This document shows positions 50,499 to 64,000 of a stretch of 64,000 bases of DNA, piece after piece. The notes beneath the pieces were generated by a model, which saw only the letters and a program-made list of their open reading frames with translations, was not told the origin of the DNA and did no database searches. The stretch is from Balanoglossus misakiensis (taxonomy: Eukaryota > Hemichordata), in assembly GCA_040954595.2 (NCBI GenBank), contig CM082576.2, positions 1,922,001-1,986,000 on the forward strand, read 5' to 3'. Both the position numbers and the translations under genes were made by a program. The stretch's first letter is position 1; each line of letters starts with the position of its first letter.

Positions 50499-53400
50499 AT
50501 GAATCTTGAGGACGAGCTATTATTTACAGCTCACTCGGGGAAAAGGAAAGCCTTGGAGAAATTTCTGAAGAAAAATGGCAACAAAGTTGACATCAATTGC
50601 TCGTCGAACGACGGCGCGACTCCTCTCATTCAATGTGTACAGGGATCGCGAATGGCGAAGGATGCGACCAAGAACGAGTATTTACAATGCTGCAGACGGC
50701 TGATCGCCGCCGGTGCGGACTTGAACCGTCGAGATCAGCTGGGTCGCACGGCGCTCCATTGGGCCGTCTTTTATAACAAATCAGATTTAGTCGCCGAGTT
50801 GTTGAACGAGTCAGCCGACCCGAAAATTGAAGACGATGGCGGACAGAATGTGTTTCACTTTGCCGTGCGAGTACATGCTGTTGAATCCCTCACAGTTTTG
50901 TGTGACTTGGGAGATTCGGAGGTAAAGATGCAGTATTGAAGCCTTTTTTGATTCATTCATTCATCACGAGCAGTTTTACTACAGCCACAACATGTGTTTA
51001 ATGATCACCGGTTTTGTGTACACCCCTCCCCCAATCTCATTGTTGTGCCCGACAGGTCGCTTTTTTATGCAAAGTCCGTCTTTTAGACTTCTTTTCACCT
51101 GTCCTGGTCCGAATCAGTGTGCTTTTTAAATGTGAAAAGGTCTGTGTCAAACGACAGTGCCCCTACGCAGGCACGATTGTTTCCACCAGGGTCGATCATT
51201 TCACCGTGTTTCCGTAGTAGCACATACGCTCAAAACATGCTACGGGGAGACAGATGTGTGGATCAATCGATCCTTTTGATTTGAACAGGAAGTCTTGTTG
51301 TACACGGGTCAGTGAAACCGCCCAATACTTCAGAAACCAAGAACAACTGTAGCGCAAAGTGTTCTTTCTTGTACACCACTGCTAACTGTACGCATGTATA
51401 CGTGGCGTCTTGAGCGTCCACTGTTGTTATGCCGACCGGGGCAAGGGGTAAGTATTGAATATTTAGCAACCAATAGTAATTAGCGTAATTATCACCACTC
51501 AAGAGGTGTCAAAAGCATTTCATAGGGGGTTTTCTCAGGGGGGGGGGGGGGGGAGGCAGTACCTGGCTTCATTATTAGAATTGGGTTAATAGGCTACCTG
51601 ATTTATTGCCCATTTAATTAAGAAAGAAGGGTTGGATTTTACAACTGTAATTTGTCAAAGGGCCAAGGACAGAAATGTGACAAAGAATTTGGGTCCTAGT
51701 TGATTGTTCAGATTAAAGGTAGTGTCTGATCATGGCCGAGGGTAGGGGATGTATTAGCTGGTTTGCTTGCCAGTATAGTAGATTAAGTTTGTACTAGTAT
51801 ATTCACATGGAACTCAATCACTTGGGTAGTGACATACCCAAATAATGTTCAGATATTCTATTGGTGATACATATCTAAAACAGACATTTACCAGTGAGCA
51901 CTGTTATAAGACAGTAACATCATTTTGCCCACTTAAAATTATGATGTTTCAAATTCAGCTTAACTGCACTTGCTCCTTTGAATGTTGTTACAAAGTAATT
52001 AGAGGGAATTAGCAAATAGTGACTGTAACTGATAATAATGTTTATTTTTAAACCCATTATGCAAAGTAGCCTCTTTCTGCAGTTGAAGCAGATGAGTAAA
52101 TAAGGCTGTAAAACCGAAGAATGATGAAACATGAAATCCAGAATGTATTCAACATGATAAAATGGTTCAATATTATAATAAAGTAAATATCTAAAGATTG
52201 GGAGGACAGCTGTAGTGTTCCTAATGGGTTTAAAACTAGCTTGGTCACCCTAGTGCTTTAAGGTTTGGTTTGTCAACCATTAATGATATTTCTTGGAGGT
52301 CATTTCCAGAGAAATATGGAAGGTTAGTTTCATTATAAAGGGAGCCTTGTGTATGGTAATTGTAGCAGTAAATTGCAGTCCTGCTGATCCAGGGTATATT
52401 TATGTTAATATTTAGACAGTCATTTAGTTGATGTGATTCCTGTCAGGTTGGCCATTATGCCTCATTAGTCATTACCTGGATTTATTTCAAGACCGTTATT
52501 CTAGTGTTAAAAGAGAAATGGTTACTCAGCCTTCATCAATGCTTTATGTTTACAAATACTTTTGCGTTGAACAATGAAGTTTTGTATTTGCTCTTCAGCA
52601 GTGATTTAAACAAAAGGTGAGAATTTTATGAAAAGAGTAACAAACTGCACAAATGAACTTGCAAAAAAAAACACACCAAAAATTGGATAAAAATTAAGGT
52701 GCCGTTTAAGATTAGCCTCGGGTCTGGAAAAAAAGTGCTGTACATTTGTGAAAAGTGGCCAGTTCAAAAAGGTAAAGTAGTCTGCAGTTTGTGCGACTGC
52801 CTTCCTGCCCAATCCAATCTCTTTCAAATCAATGCAAGGTCAAAGCGTTATGAGTCACACACACAAACACCATCGTGTTTTATCCAATCCAGTTCTATTC
52901 ACTGTATGACTCATGATCCTGGGCCATGATCCCTTGTGATTGGAGTCAGATTATTTAAGTCACTGTCGCTTTTTATTGAGAAGAGGAAGTCATAAAACCA
53001 ATGGGCATTGATGACTCCCATTTCTGATACATCTATACACCATTTTTGCATCTTGCATTATGAATATTAAGTCACTGGAAAAATTTACACATTCATCCTG
53101 GTTTTCAAATGTGTCAAGTTGGCGACAACACATAATCATATTCAAAACAGAATGTGAAAAGCTGTTGATATTTTTAGTCAGAAAAAAGTGAATGCAGTGG
53201 TTGAATGGAAATGGATATTTTGGCCCTGAGGTGTATGAAGGAGTACAGTTACATCTTTCAGTTTTCTATTTTACATCTGTAATCCCCATGAGACAATACC
53301 CCCTGCCTCTTCCCAGTCTGTCGTGTTTTTGTGCGCAGGAGGGAAAAAACAAGATTAATGTTTAAATGCTGCTGACAAGGAAATAGAAAAGTGAATTTTG

Positions 53401-56400
53401 TTGGAAGTCTAATTTCCTGTCAGATGGCTTTGTTTGGTTGCAAATAATTAAAATATGTGATGTCAGCCCAAACTCTTTGTTATGGCTTCCGTTAGACTTG
53501 GGGTTTCTATTAAAAAGCTGTCTCAAGAGCGTAGATGTACGATATTTGACAATTTGACTGTCCGGATCTTAGCAGGTGGCACATTGTCGCCGACGGTGTG
53601 ATGAAATGATGGAATAGTCCCATACAGTGGACCTGATTGAAACAGAATTTAGGCAACTCATCATCGCTTTATTTTGTCTTGTACATATATCTGTGATGGA
53701 ACACACATGTAAATGTAACTGAACTTACTTTGAGCAAAAACAAAATCAGCAGTTTTGAGTAACTATTATGGATCAACTCCCTAAACTTGAGTATACTGAC
53801 CAAAAGTTAAAAAAATTCTGATTTATATTATGGCATTCAGAAATTCACTTCATAAATTCAAATTGTTTGAAATACTTGTATTTTAACTTTTGTTTGTCCA
53901 TGCTTTTATCAAGTAAGCATTGTGATGGTATATTGTTCTGACCATGTTCTGACTCTGAAATTTACATTCCTTAGGGATGGATATTCAGGCATTTTTGTCA
54001 GTTTTGTTAATTATTTACGCCTGCGGAAATGGAAGAAATTGATTACAGCATTACACCTTGTGCTGTGTTTTGTTTTCAATATCCTAGCAACAGTTGCTAA
54101 GCAGTACAAAGATCGGGTCAAGTATGTGTATAAGGTCAACAGCAGCTGTTACAAGGGACAAGGACGTTTCCAAGGATTTTATGCTTGTTTTGTTAATTAA
54201 TGGAATTTGATCCCTTGTGTTACTGGAAAAATTAAAAAGAGAGAGACCTCTTTTTCTGGAATAACTGTTATTTTAATATATGACTATCAACAACATGTAT
54301 TTATAGCTAGTGTCTGTAATTATTGAATTTAATCAAAAGCAAATTTTTTACTGACATCTTTGAAATAAGTTAAAATGTAAGTTAGATATCATATAGCACT
54401 AACATTCACTATCATAGAATGAAAAGTTGGACAGTTAATTTCTATGATAAAACCATTGAAATAATGAAAGTTTGTCGTTTTTCTAATCCTGATCATGAAT
54501 TTTCCCATGAATTCAATCACAGGGCATAAAACTTGACCATGGAGCAAAATTCAGACCCACTGAAAGTAGGTTGTGTAAATTTAACTGAATCAAGTGACCA
54601 TCTGATCGTGGCTATTATGTTTACATGTAACTAGGCAACCACTGCAGAGACGCTATAACACCCAATAGAGCATGTAATATGACTAGCTTTTAATAATCAG
54701 TCTCTTGAACACTCACCAAGAAGTGTGAATACTCATTCTCATCTCATTGTATGAATGAATGAATAATATTGTGCCTTTTATGTTGAATGCGTGAATTTAA
54801 ATTTTATGCACCGTTTTTGAAAATAATGAGGATCTAGTTGTGATAATCTTACTTGGTGGAGGGTAATTTCATTCATGATGTGATTTGAAAAAAAATGCAA
54901 GTTTCAAGACAAGTGTGTCTTTTCTGTCCAAGACTGCACAGAGTACTTCTATGGGGTAAAGAAATAAAAATCTTAAAAAGTGAAAATGAGATGTCTTGTT
55001 GCTTTTTTTCCCAAGGTTTTCATGTAACATACAATATATTGCATGATAATAAAATGTTAATGTTTCAAGTTTATTATCCTGCTGTTTAAAAATATTTTCC
55101 AACTGATCTGAGGACACCTTGCCATGCAATGAGAAAAAGAAAATAAGGTTGCCCTTACATTACTGTAACTGTCAGAAATGTAGTCATTAATATTATATGA
55201 TTGGTGCTTAAAGGTTGATCTTTTGACCCTAGAAGGTTATTCCCACATTTGTCAAAGGTCATGTTTTTATTTGGTTTGTATGATTAATGAAAACTAATGT
55301 TCTCTTGGCATCATGAGAACATAAATTACCCATACCTCTTAAAAGATTTCTGTTTTGATGTATTCCATTAATTTCCGACACAGCATTGCTATGGTATCAC
55401 TAACATGTATATTTTATAAACAGTTTTCATGGAAGTGTGTGCTGTAATGGACTCTCAGTAAGGCAAAGTGTTTGTCTGGCTTCTTGCATAAGTGTTCCAT
55501 TTTCAGAGAAATCTGGAAGTCAGTCGGTTCATCCAGAAGAAATCCTGCTGTTTTCTATGGAAAAAATGACACGAATAATTCACGAAGATTTTGCTAGATA
55601 TGTGGAAGTTGTCAGGGAATGCAGTATTAAGGAAACTACCATACTTCAGGGGTGTATATATTAGCTATTTTAAGCTCAATGTTAATTAGTCGACAAAATT
55701 TCAAAAGTAGGCAATTAAATCCAAGAGGATATAATTGTTAGAGAGGGAAGGGATGACAGAGGGTGTTCTTTTTGGCAGAAAAGTAACTGATTAGAAAAGG
55801 CAAAGTAAACTGTCTTTTTGTCAACCTGCTGGCTACTGGCTTGTATATACACCTGTGTTACTACAAATATAATGCCAAGTAACATTGGATTTTGTGTCAC
55901 TGTACGATCTCATTGAAAAGACAAGATTAATCTGTCCAGCCTTGACTATTGTTGCATTGAACACTGTCCAACACAACAAAACAGGAACAGTTCCATTGTT
56001 ATCATTTTGGATTTTTGTAATTTCCTTTCACCAGATTGAATTCCCAGGATTGGTTAGGTCATCATGACATGTGTTAACAATGTCGTGAAGTACAAAATGT
56101 AAATGTTGAGCTGGTTGTATGGAGAAGTTATTCAGCGCTCCCTAACCCTGTACAATAATCTCTTGAATGAGAAATACGACACTGTCAAAATAGTCAATAA
56201 ATGTCACTTTGGATTAGTTGTAAAAATTAATGTAATTAGCAAAGAAGTCAAATGTTGAGAAGATACACAATGCCAGCATTTCTCTTACTCTGCAAGGTTC
56301 AAATAATCTATGGTTTATCTCAGCATAAGTAAATGTGTATATGAAGCATCTGAAAGAAGGACAACATTCATTCACGGGCAACACGACACCATTGCATGTG

Positions 56401-59400
56401 CAATTAAACCGTCATAATTGCATCAGAATAAATGCACTGATGACGTAAATAGCCATACATATGATCTGTAAACCCATTCAGTTGAATCCCCTAACCATCA
56501 CAAGGGTAGACCATATGCTTGCTGTGTATCTACAGAAAAGCCATTTGAGTCAACCAGTGGGGGATGAAATTGCCTGAAATTAATTCTTTGTTGGATATTT
56601 AAAGTTTTTAGCTCTCACATGATGACAGGACATGTGCGGATATGCATTTGAATCTAAAGGACAAATAAAAGTCTCTTTTATTTGTTCTTTTTGAATGGAA
56701 AACTACTGAAATATCACTGTTTACATGTGATCAATCTTTAATAGTGTGGCTGATGAAATAAAAATATTGAAGCTGGAGTTTGTAGTTTTATTTCCAGACT
56801 GAGCCATAGCAACGGACACACAGTCACATGACTTGTCTTAAGGATCAATTGCATTTCATTAATTGCCATGGCAACAAGTTATGGACACCATTTTCATTTA
56901 CGTGTATGTGTGAACGTCAGCAGGCAGTCGCAGTGACCTGTTATCATGTCTGTCAACAGAAGACACACCTGAACAAGAGACGGTCTTGATGAAATCTATT
57001 CACTTGTGCCATTGAAGAGCTCAGTGCATTGTTATCACATCTGTTGCAGCAAATAAAATACAGCTAGCCTTATTCTCACCATTCAATAGTTTTGCATGTA
57101 TCCCCAGAGGAAGTATTGATGTCAGTGTGTATTTACTGTTTCAGCCATGTTCCCTGTTGTCCACAGCAGTTTAATAAACCTATAGATCATTTTCGGAACT
57201 TGAATTTGAACTCCGCCTGTCAAAACAGTGATTATCCGTCAGATCTTGAATGAACTAGAAATTTGATTCATTCTTTTATTACCATTTATCACTCTGGCGT
57301 TTATTGAATTTAATGTACATTTATCTTCACAGTCATCAGAAAGTCTTTATATCTGCCGTTTTCTCCCACATAAATTTATTGCTTTGTATTTTATTTATTT
57401 CCGACTGAAATACAAAATGTGTATCACTGATAAGCACTAAAGCAGCGATCAGTTTTTTGTTTTGAGCACCTTCAGAAAACTGTTTCTGCCAATTTTTCAA
57501 TAATGTAACAATGTGTTATATGAACAATGATAAAGAGTAAATATGAGGTTTGTTTCCATGGTGACAGTCACACAGAAAGCACCCATACAGCGTATCAGAG
57601 AAATAAACTATTTATCAACATCGCTTAATACCCAAAGGGAAATGTTAAAATATTGAAATCTACCATGTATAAGTTATATCTGAATGTGTTTTGTACTGGT
57701 AAATTACATACATTTTATGACAGTTAACTATTATTCAGGTGACCAATTCTGGCAAACATTTGATGGCATACAGAGACAGGGGAATTTCTTGACCATAATC
57801 ATGTTAATTAATGCACTGATGTAATAGACTGTTTTCTCTTTACTAAGTAAAAATTGGTTTCATTGTCCATGCTATGGAGAAGATAGAGTCCCACAGGTAC
57901 AAACAACATCCATTGACCTAGTAGTGATACATCTTAATGTATCAGAAGTCTACAGATTTTATTGTTCAATTGCATTTTACTTGAATTCATCACGTAATCA
58001 ATTAATCCAGAAGGGACAGCAACAGAATTCCAGCAAAGAAAAAAAAATGATTTATATGAATTTCACTGTACAGTTTTGTGCATTAATAGGATTGCCTCGG
58101 ACAAAAATGTATTGCCGTCCAGTGGTAAATTCAATAGACCTCATAAACTTCATATTCAATAAATCACATGTATGAATTGAATGTGTTATGGGAACATCAT
58201 TTTGTTGGTGTTGGTTGCTAGGTAACAAGAAATAGTTGAAGCTTTGGATCACTGACAATGCAGGTCAGACAAATAAAACAATTTTTAAAGTAAAATTGGG
58301 GAACCTACAATCCCATGACCCTGATCCAAACAACTGAGGAACTGCCCTGGGGTGTCCTGACTTTGCATATTCTGACCCTGTATCTTAATTGGCCAATGAA
58401 TGCTCTTCTCAGGATTATGTCATTGGTGGCTCATCTCTTGAATGAAAATCAAACGCCATTGGCGAAACCTTTCATCAAAATTGAGAAAACATAATACATA
58501 GAAACAGAATTCCACGACCTTTGCATGTGATCTAAACAATGCATCAGTAACTTTTTTCTCATAATGTGAAGTATTCTCTGCTTTCAGTACTCACTGCGCT
58601 CCTGAAAGAACTGCCGTAGGATAGACCACATCTTCTTGAAAATAATTTCTCTATTGCACAGAGGTTATTGAGTTAACTTTGATGTATGGAATCTCAACAG
58701 AGCAAAGTATAGAGCAGATACGTGCATGGTTTTTTACAAGACTTGGGGAATATGGGTAAAAAGTCTGGGGATTCCTGTAGCGCGAGAGCTGCATTGATAT
58801 GATTGCATTGAAATTCAAAGTGGAACCCCCAATTTAAAGCGGAAATAGAAGTATTTACGGAGGATTAAGCTTTCTGCTTCTCATTTTAAATACATGTCTG
58901 GACGTGGTGAAATAACATCACTGAAGGCAGCTCCTGTAGACATGAATTTCTAGAGTTGTAGTAAACAAACAATGAAGCAGCCTTACGTATTTGATTATAA
59001 ATTGTATTTGAAGTAGATTCTAGTGGTTTATTCCCAAAACATGCAACAAATAATAATACTTTTGTGGCAGAAGTGTGTGTTGCATATTAAGGCTTGTTCT
59101 TGTCTCCGTCACTATGTAAATGTCTTCAGTCCCAGGGATTGAGCATGTCCAGTTTGAAGGATGTGATATCCTGGAAAAAATTTACCAGGGTAACACTGCT
59201 GTGAGCACTAGATAGACACAAGAACTGATACTGTGGCGCGTATATTTGTCTATTTCCCAGTGGTAATTATTTCTAGGTGGCTACATTGTATCTTCTCCGC
59301 TTTCCGTATGCCTGGACCGCAGGTCATCCCACTGACTGATAACAAACATCATCTGATGCATGATGCATATCCGATTGGCTCCATTTTACCTGTGGATGAA

Positions 59401-62400
59401 AGTCTTACCCATCAATTTCAAGCAACCAGAATGATGATGATCACGTTGGTGCCTATATTTTTTTTTCTTCAGGTTCTTGAGGAGTCCAATAGCAAAGGAG
59501 TGCCATTGATCATTTATGCCATCCAGCAGGGCCACCTAGATAGCTGCCAAGTCTTAGTTACTGCTGGGGTAAATGTGAACAAAAAGGAAGAGAGCGGTGT
59601 TAACAGGACAGCTCTTCACTGTGCAATAGAAGACAAACGACTGGATCTGCTCGACTTTTTACTGAGGTAAGTTCAGATGTTAGCTGTCACCATACCAGGG
59701 TGCTGTTGTTGTTTTCGTTTTCATAAAAATGTTTGGAATCATGAATTTCTGCTATAGGTTGGTTCATGTGTTGCGTCACACTCATTTAAGCTCTAAAAGT
59801 AGTTCATACAAGGTCACATGATTCTGTCATCCTTGTTTCCATGTAGATCTCCAAAACTAATTTCAATTTCATGAATATTTGATATGACACATCTATATAC
59901 ATGAATACATGTAGGTTTCGTTGTCAATCAAATTGCAGATACAAAATGTTTGGATATTTCCTAAAATTTCAAGAAAAACTAAGAGAAACAAAATTAATGC
60001 TTTTCCCAGTAATTCACATCTAGCAAGTTGTGATGTTATCAACATATCTGGCCTTGACAGGATTGTGTTGCGTAGTACGGTATATATAGCAACCAAGACA
60101 TTGGCCACATACTGGTGGTGTGCATATATGTGTGGTATATAGCAACCGAGAAAATGACTGTACAATAGTTGTGGAGTGTACAGACTTTGCTGTTTCCATT
60201 CAAATGCTAACCCCCGTGCTTGATTTGAATTAGTTAAAGCCTGATGTCTTGTTTGCCCAGTTGAATTGAGAGCCAGGACAGCTTTGAAAACCGGGTATTG
60301 TGATGCGTTGTTCCTTGAGTAAACTCACAGACCATGCTTAGCGATGTGAACACGACACCTGTATTCAACACAATCAAAGCGTAGTATTGTGGAAGTGTTT
60401 GATTGCCGCCAAAATAATCCAGCTCCCACTTGAGGGATCTATGGAAACAAGCAAACTGTAGAACTCGGGAATTTCAGTGATTTATATTGTTCTGGTTAAA
60501 TCAAAGTGAGTTTTTCAACTTATGCTTTGATTCAAGAGATATCAAGTTAAGTAGTTAATGTCTACAGGTATATACAGTCTTGCTACTCTACAAAAGTGGT
60601 GTATTGTTTGCCAGGTTAACTTTTCTTTAATTTTTGTAATTTTTTACAGTCATAAAATTTTTTACATCACAGAATCAGAAATCATCGATTGGCTTTAAAA
60701 GTGAAAAACTAGTTTCAGGTTTTTCCGTTTCTCTCTAAGTGTACTGTAGTATATCCTGCATATACCTGAACCTCTAGTGAATGTCATGAGAGAGTTCTAA
60801 AATTTTAAGTGGTGGTGATAATATTGCGGTACTGATGCCATTTCAGGAATGGAGGCCGAGTGGATATTGTTGATGCCAACGACATCACAGTTGTAGATCT
60901 AGTGTGTATGGACAGTAATTGCAGGTATCTACAAACAATCATCAAATACCTGAAGGAGAAGACAATGACTACTCTAAGCTCTGCCAATGAGAAAGGAATC
61001 ACGCCGTTGATGATTGCTTGCCAGAAAGGCAATGTTCAACAAGTCAAGTTGCTCATCAAGGAAGGGGTATGTACATGGAGTGGCGCATACTTTAATTCTT
61101 TGTTTGGTCATCTCCATGGAAGGGGTTGTTGTCACAGACTGTTTGGCAGGTTATCAGATGATGTCATGCCTTGTGGACTTCTTAGGGTAATGGGGACTTA
61201 TTGTATAGTAGTGTTTTATTATACAAATTTTGTCATCTGCAGTGTATTTTTCGTTTGTCCTCTTATACGTTGTGAGACAAGTCACACAGTTTTCAGAAGA
61301 TAGAAAGCCATTGTGTGTAGCTACTGTCCTTACAGTCTGCCAACATTTTTATCGCATCCTCGTTGTGCTTAGATGTCAAACTGATGGACAGATATTAATA
61401 TTTATAGCCACTTGTATCCATAGCATTATTTGTTAACATTGTGAATAAGACGTTCCTCATGAGTGATATTCTAATGCATCAGATAAATTGACAGCACAGA
61501 GGCAGGTGGCTAGCGCATAGCAACCATCCAAGAAACTTGATATATCTTGAGACCATACAACAGGATAACTGATTCTGTTTAATCACTTGTAATCTGGTTC
61601 ATCTAATGCAGTGCTGTAAAAGGAGACTGGTGTCTGTGTTCCTGTCTTGTGCATTGTTACCGTATATGGTAGAAATAAAAATTACCACTCTGTGTTGATC
61701 TTCAATATCAGATATTGATCGCTGATATTTTTCTTCAAGGCTAAATTTCATATTCTGTCTTCAGTACATGAAGTCTTTGTCTACTGTTTATATAGAAGGA
61801 TGACATTTCGTTTCTTACATATCCTCACGCTTTATGGCAAGTTTCATATTTGTCATGTATACAGTTCTGTCAAGTGAGAAAGTACGCAAATGCATCAAAC
61901 AGCGCACGTGCAAGAAAGAAATACCCATGTAATTAATGTATGAATATCATTTCTTTGTGTAAAGAATTATGTTGTTGTTACTTCAGATCATGTTACCAGA
62001 ATATCGTTCATGTTTCATATCATCACTGACACAGAGCAACTGTACTGCAGCAGAACTTCTGGGGCAATTAGGGATAACCGGGCCACTATCATTTAATTTT
62101 CAGAAAGCAGTAAAATTCATTTTATCACAACAATGCAATTTATCCATCTTCATGTCAGAACGTTATGAAGAGAATATTACCGACTAACAGGCTATTAATA
62201 GGAATGGATGTACTGAACTTTTGCCTAGGGGAACGTTATACGAAGTCTGATAATTGCTTTTTGTAGACCATACCAAAATCCTGATGTTACCTGAATATGA
62301 TTTTAGAATATTATGTCATTATTGTAATGTCTTTTTCATACCTCTGTAAGATCAGTGTCTCTAGCAACTTTCATCAAAATTGGTGCAGGAACTCTGACTT

Positions 62401-63307
62401 AACAGACTAACAAGCATGTTTAAATGGAGCCTACAGATGCAGATAAATATTCAGAAATTGGATATTGAATATGAATTGGTTTAACAGCCAATCCTGCAAC
62501 TAAATATAATGAGGAATTCTCCTTCTGGCCTTCTCCAGGTTCCCTTGGACACAAGATGCAACAAAGGGAAGACAGCATTACACTACACAGTGGAAAACAA
62601 AGAAGCAGACTGCGCAGAGGCTTTGCTGGAAGCCAACAGCAGCATTGCTGATATCAGAGACAAAGATGGACATACAGCATTACACTTGGCCACCATCGGT
62701 GCTAATAAAGTGTTGGTTACAGTACTAATTAAATATGGTGATATTAATGGCACCGATCATGAGAAACACACGCCTGTTCACTGGGCTACTGGTAAGACAC
62801 GACATAAGATAGTCTTTGTCAGGGAGGTTATACATGTATGACTCTTGTCACGTATAAAATCACTGCAAAACATATTGTGAATTCAATCTATTTAGGTCAT
62901 ATTTAGAAATTTACACTTCTGGTGTAATTTAATACACCTTTCATTCAAAATGGAATGCACAAAAATTCCCTGTATAACTAGAGCACTATACTTTTTATTC
63001 ACAGTTTGTGGTCATGGAGAACTAATTGAATTCCTGATTCAGAACGGTGCCGACCCTTCACTGCCTGATGTTCATGATGCTTATCCCATGCACTATGCGG
63101 CACAAATGTGCGGCGACAGCCAGGTACAGCACCTTGGATTACGCTGTCTTAAATCACTTCTCAAGAACAAAGCTGCCTTTGATTGTAAAGACAACAATGG
63201 CCGCCAGCCATTGCTATGGGCGGCCAGTGCAGGCAGCAGTGCAGCCTGTCAAATGTTGGTGCAAGCAGGTGCCTTCGTCATGGCAACTGATAAGGATAAA
63301 CTAACAG
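50499..63307 (+). CDS. Ankyrin-repeat protein, 5' part (five exons), continues beyond the window
   Basis: Exons 50499-50921, 59473-59666, 60847-61066, 62539-62791 and 63005-63307 join in frame across GT-AG introns to give 464 residues and stay open at the last donor, so the 3' part lies outside. The product is almost entirely ankyrin repeats, about ten: DGATPLIQCVQ, LGRTALHWAVFYNKSDLVAE, GGQNVFHFAVR, NRTALHCAIEDKRLDLLDF, KGITPLMIACQKGNVQQVK, KGKTALHYTVENKEA, DGHTALHLATIGANK, KHTPVHWATVCGHGELIEF, DAYPMHYAAQMCG and NGRQPLLWAASAGS. The start is the ATG at 50499 (MNLEDELLFTAHSGK); an upstream in-frame ATG at 50415 would add 28 non-repetitive residues. There is no signal peptide or membrane segment. 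The family is unassigned: the array recalls inversin-type proteins, but the diagnostic C-terminal part is not in view. The first intron is 8.55 kb. Confidence 0.88.
50922..59472 (+). other. Intron 1 of the ankyrin gene, 8.55 kb, non-coding
   Basis: Exon 1 ends CTTGGGAGATTCGGAG/GTAAAG and exon 2 starts after TTTCTTCAG at 59473. No convincing exon lies between, and the repeat pattern is continuous across the junction. Notable inside: a 16-G run (51538-51553) and four X-box-like motifs between 56804 and 58226. Otherwise it is AT-rich unique sequence. Confidence 0.7.
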
Positions 63308-64000
63308 GTAAGTTCTACTGCTTGGGTATTGCCAAGATAAGAGTGCTGACACTCCATCATATAATGTGATAGACACCTAGGTCGTTTTGCGTCAATTTTC
63401 TTCGCAACACCGACAATTCTAAACAAGGGCAAAGATGAACTGATGCTTGGGGGCACTGTCTATGTCATTATGGTACACAGAAAACAAATAAGACAAAAAC
63501 CATGGCAACAGTGAAGAGATGTAAATAGGATTTCTGATAAGCTCCAAGTGGTTAAGATGAAAGCTTCGTTATGAGGATTATGTTCCTGTAAACACACATG
63601 ACATCCATGGTTTTCTTTCCATCTATGTCAGTTGCCTTGGTAACCGAATTGGTGAAAGACATTTCCTTCCCACAAAGTGATCAGTTGTTAACTGTAACAA
63701 TAATAATGGATAGCCGTCAACAAAATTTGAAGCTGTCAGAAAAAATGTGATAAACCTGACCAAATGAAAGATGAATTGTTATTATATTTGCATAATTGAT
63801 AGGTACTTACAAGTAACTAGGTACAGTGTTATATATCATCATCAATTGACTCTGAGGTCTCTTCCATTAGTAACATTTACATTTGGCTCTTTTTTTAAAC
63901 AATTGTCATAAATTTTGTTCCATATTATATATAGAATATTTTCCTTTGATTATTGGTTGATAATCTACCCTGTACCATTTAGTTTATATCTACAATTCTT
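63308..64000 (+). other. Intron 5 of the ankyrin gene (partial)
   Basis: Follows the donor CTAACAG/GTAAGT and runs to the window edge without another recognisable exon. It contains an X-box-like sequence at 63631-63645 and a half-site CCATGGCAAC at 63500-63509. Confidence 0.55.

Noticed and set aside
59233-59472. Upstream extension of ankyrin exon 2 into a separate start
   Set aside because: The frame crosses a clear TTTCTTCAG acceptor and the extension has no ankyrin pattern; exon 1 joins perfectly in phase.
1-64000. tRNA, rRNA or CRISPR arrays
   Set aside because: I saw no paired A-box/B-box cloverleaf, no rRNA-like block and no regular repeat-spacer array.

Overview
This is a window of animal nuclear DNA. 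It is AT-rich, has GT-AG introns of about 0.1 to 8.5 kb, contains microsatellites and foldback repeats, and has no bacterial-style operons. Two genes rebuild completely from the sequence, exon by exon, and both match conserved metazoan families (SIPA1L and MEMO1). The protein divergence and the roughly 17 kb compact SIPA1L locus suggest a non-vertebrate bilaterian, perhaps an invertebrate deuterostome or a lophotrochozoan. I cannot place it more precisely. The palindrome TACATGTA recurs far more often than expected in the genic part.

Layout. (1) 1-13 kb is mostly non-coding. It holds a near-perfect 369 bp foldback element (1320-1688) with a target-site duplication, a 24-G run, a 21 bp tandem repeat and several microsatellites. 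On the minus strand it also holds the 5' end of a probable secreted-protein gene: a TATA box, an initiator at the canonical distance, a spliced 5' UTR and an exon encoding a clear signal peptide (8343-8825), with a possible second coding exon at 5962-6043. (2) 14919-31775, minus strand: a complete SIPA1L/SPAR-family RapGAP gene with 23 coding exons. All junctions keep frame, giving 1858 residues with a RapGAP domain, a PDZ domain and a C-terminal coiled coil. (3) 32-45.5 kb is intergenic or upstream sequence (probably the first SIPA1L intron) with a 1.17 kb repeat (about 36277-37447) that carries three internal modules with nuclear-receptor-like half-sites. (4) 45574-48255, plus strand: a complete MEMO1 gene with 9 exons and 299 residues; the three copper-ligand positions fall at the same numbers as in human. 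(5) 50499 to beyond 63307, plus strand: the 5' part of an ankyrin-repeat protein gene with five exons in frame. It has an 8.5 kb first intron with several RFX/X-box-like motifs and runs off the window.

The genes do not form a pathway by position. SIPA1L proteins switch off Rap GTPases at the cell cortex and synapses, and MEMO1 is a redox/copper protein in receptor-driven cell motility. The ankyrin protein is unassigned. SIPA1L and MEMO1 are arranged head to head. The most novel items are the signal-peptide gene, the foldback element, the repeat with embedded half-site arrays and the X-box-like cluster.
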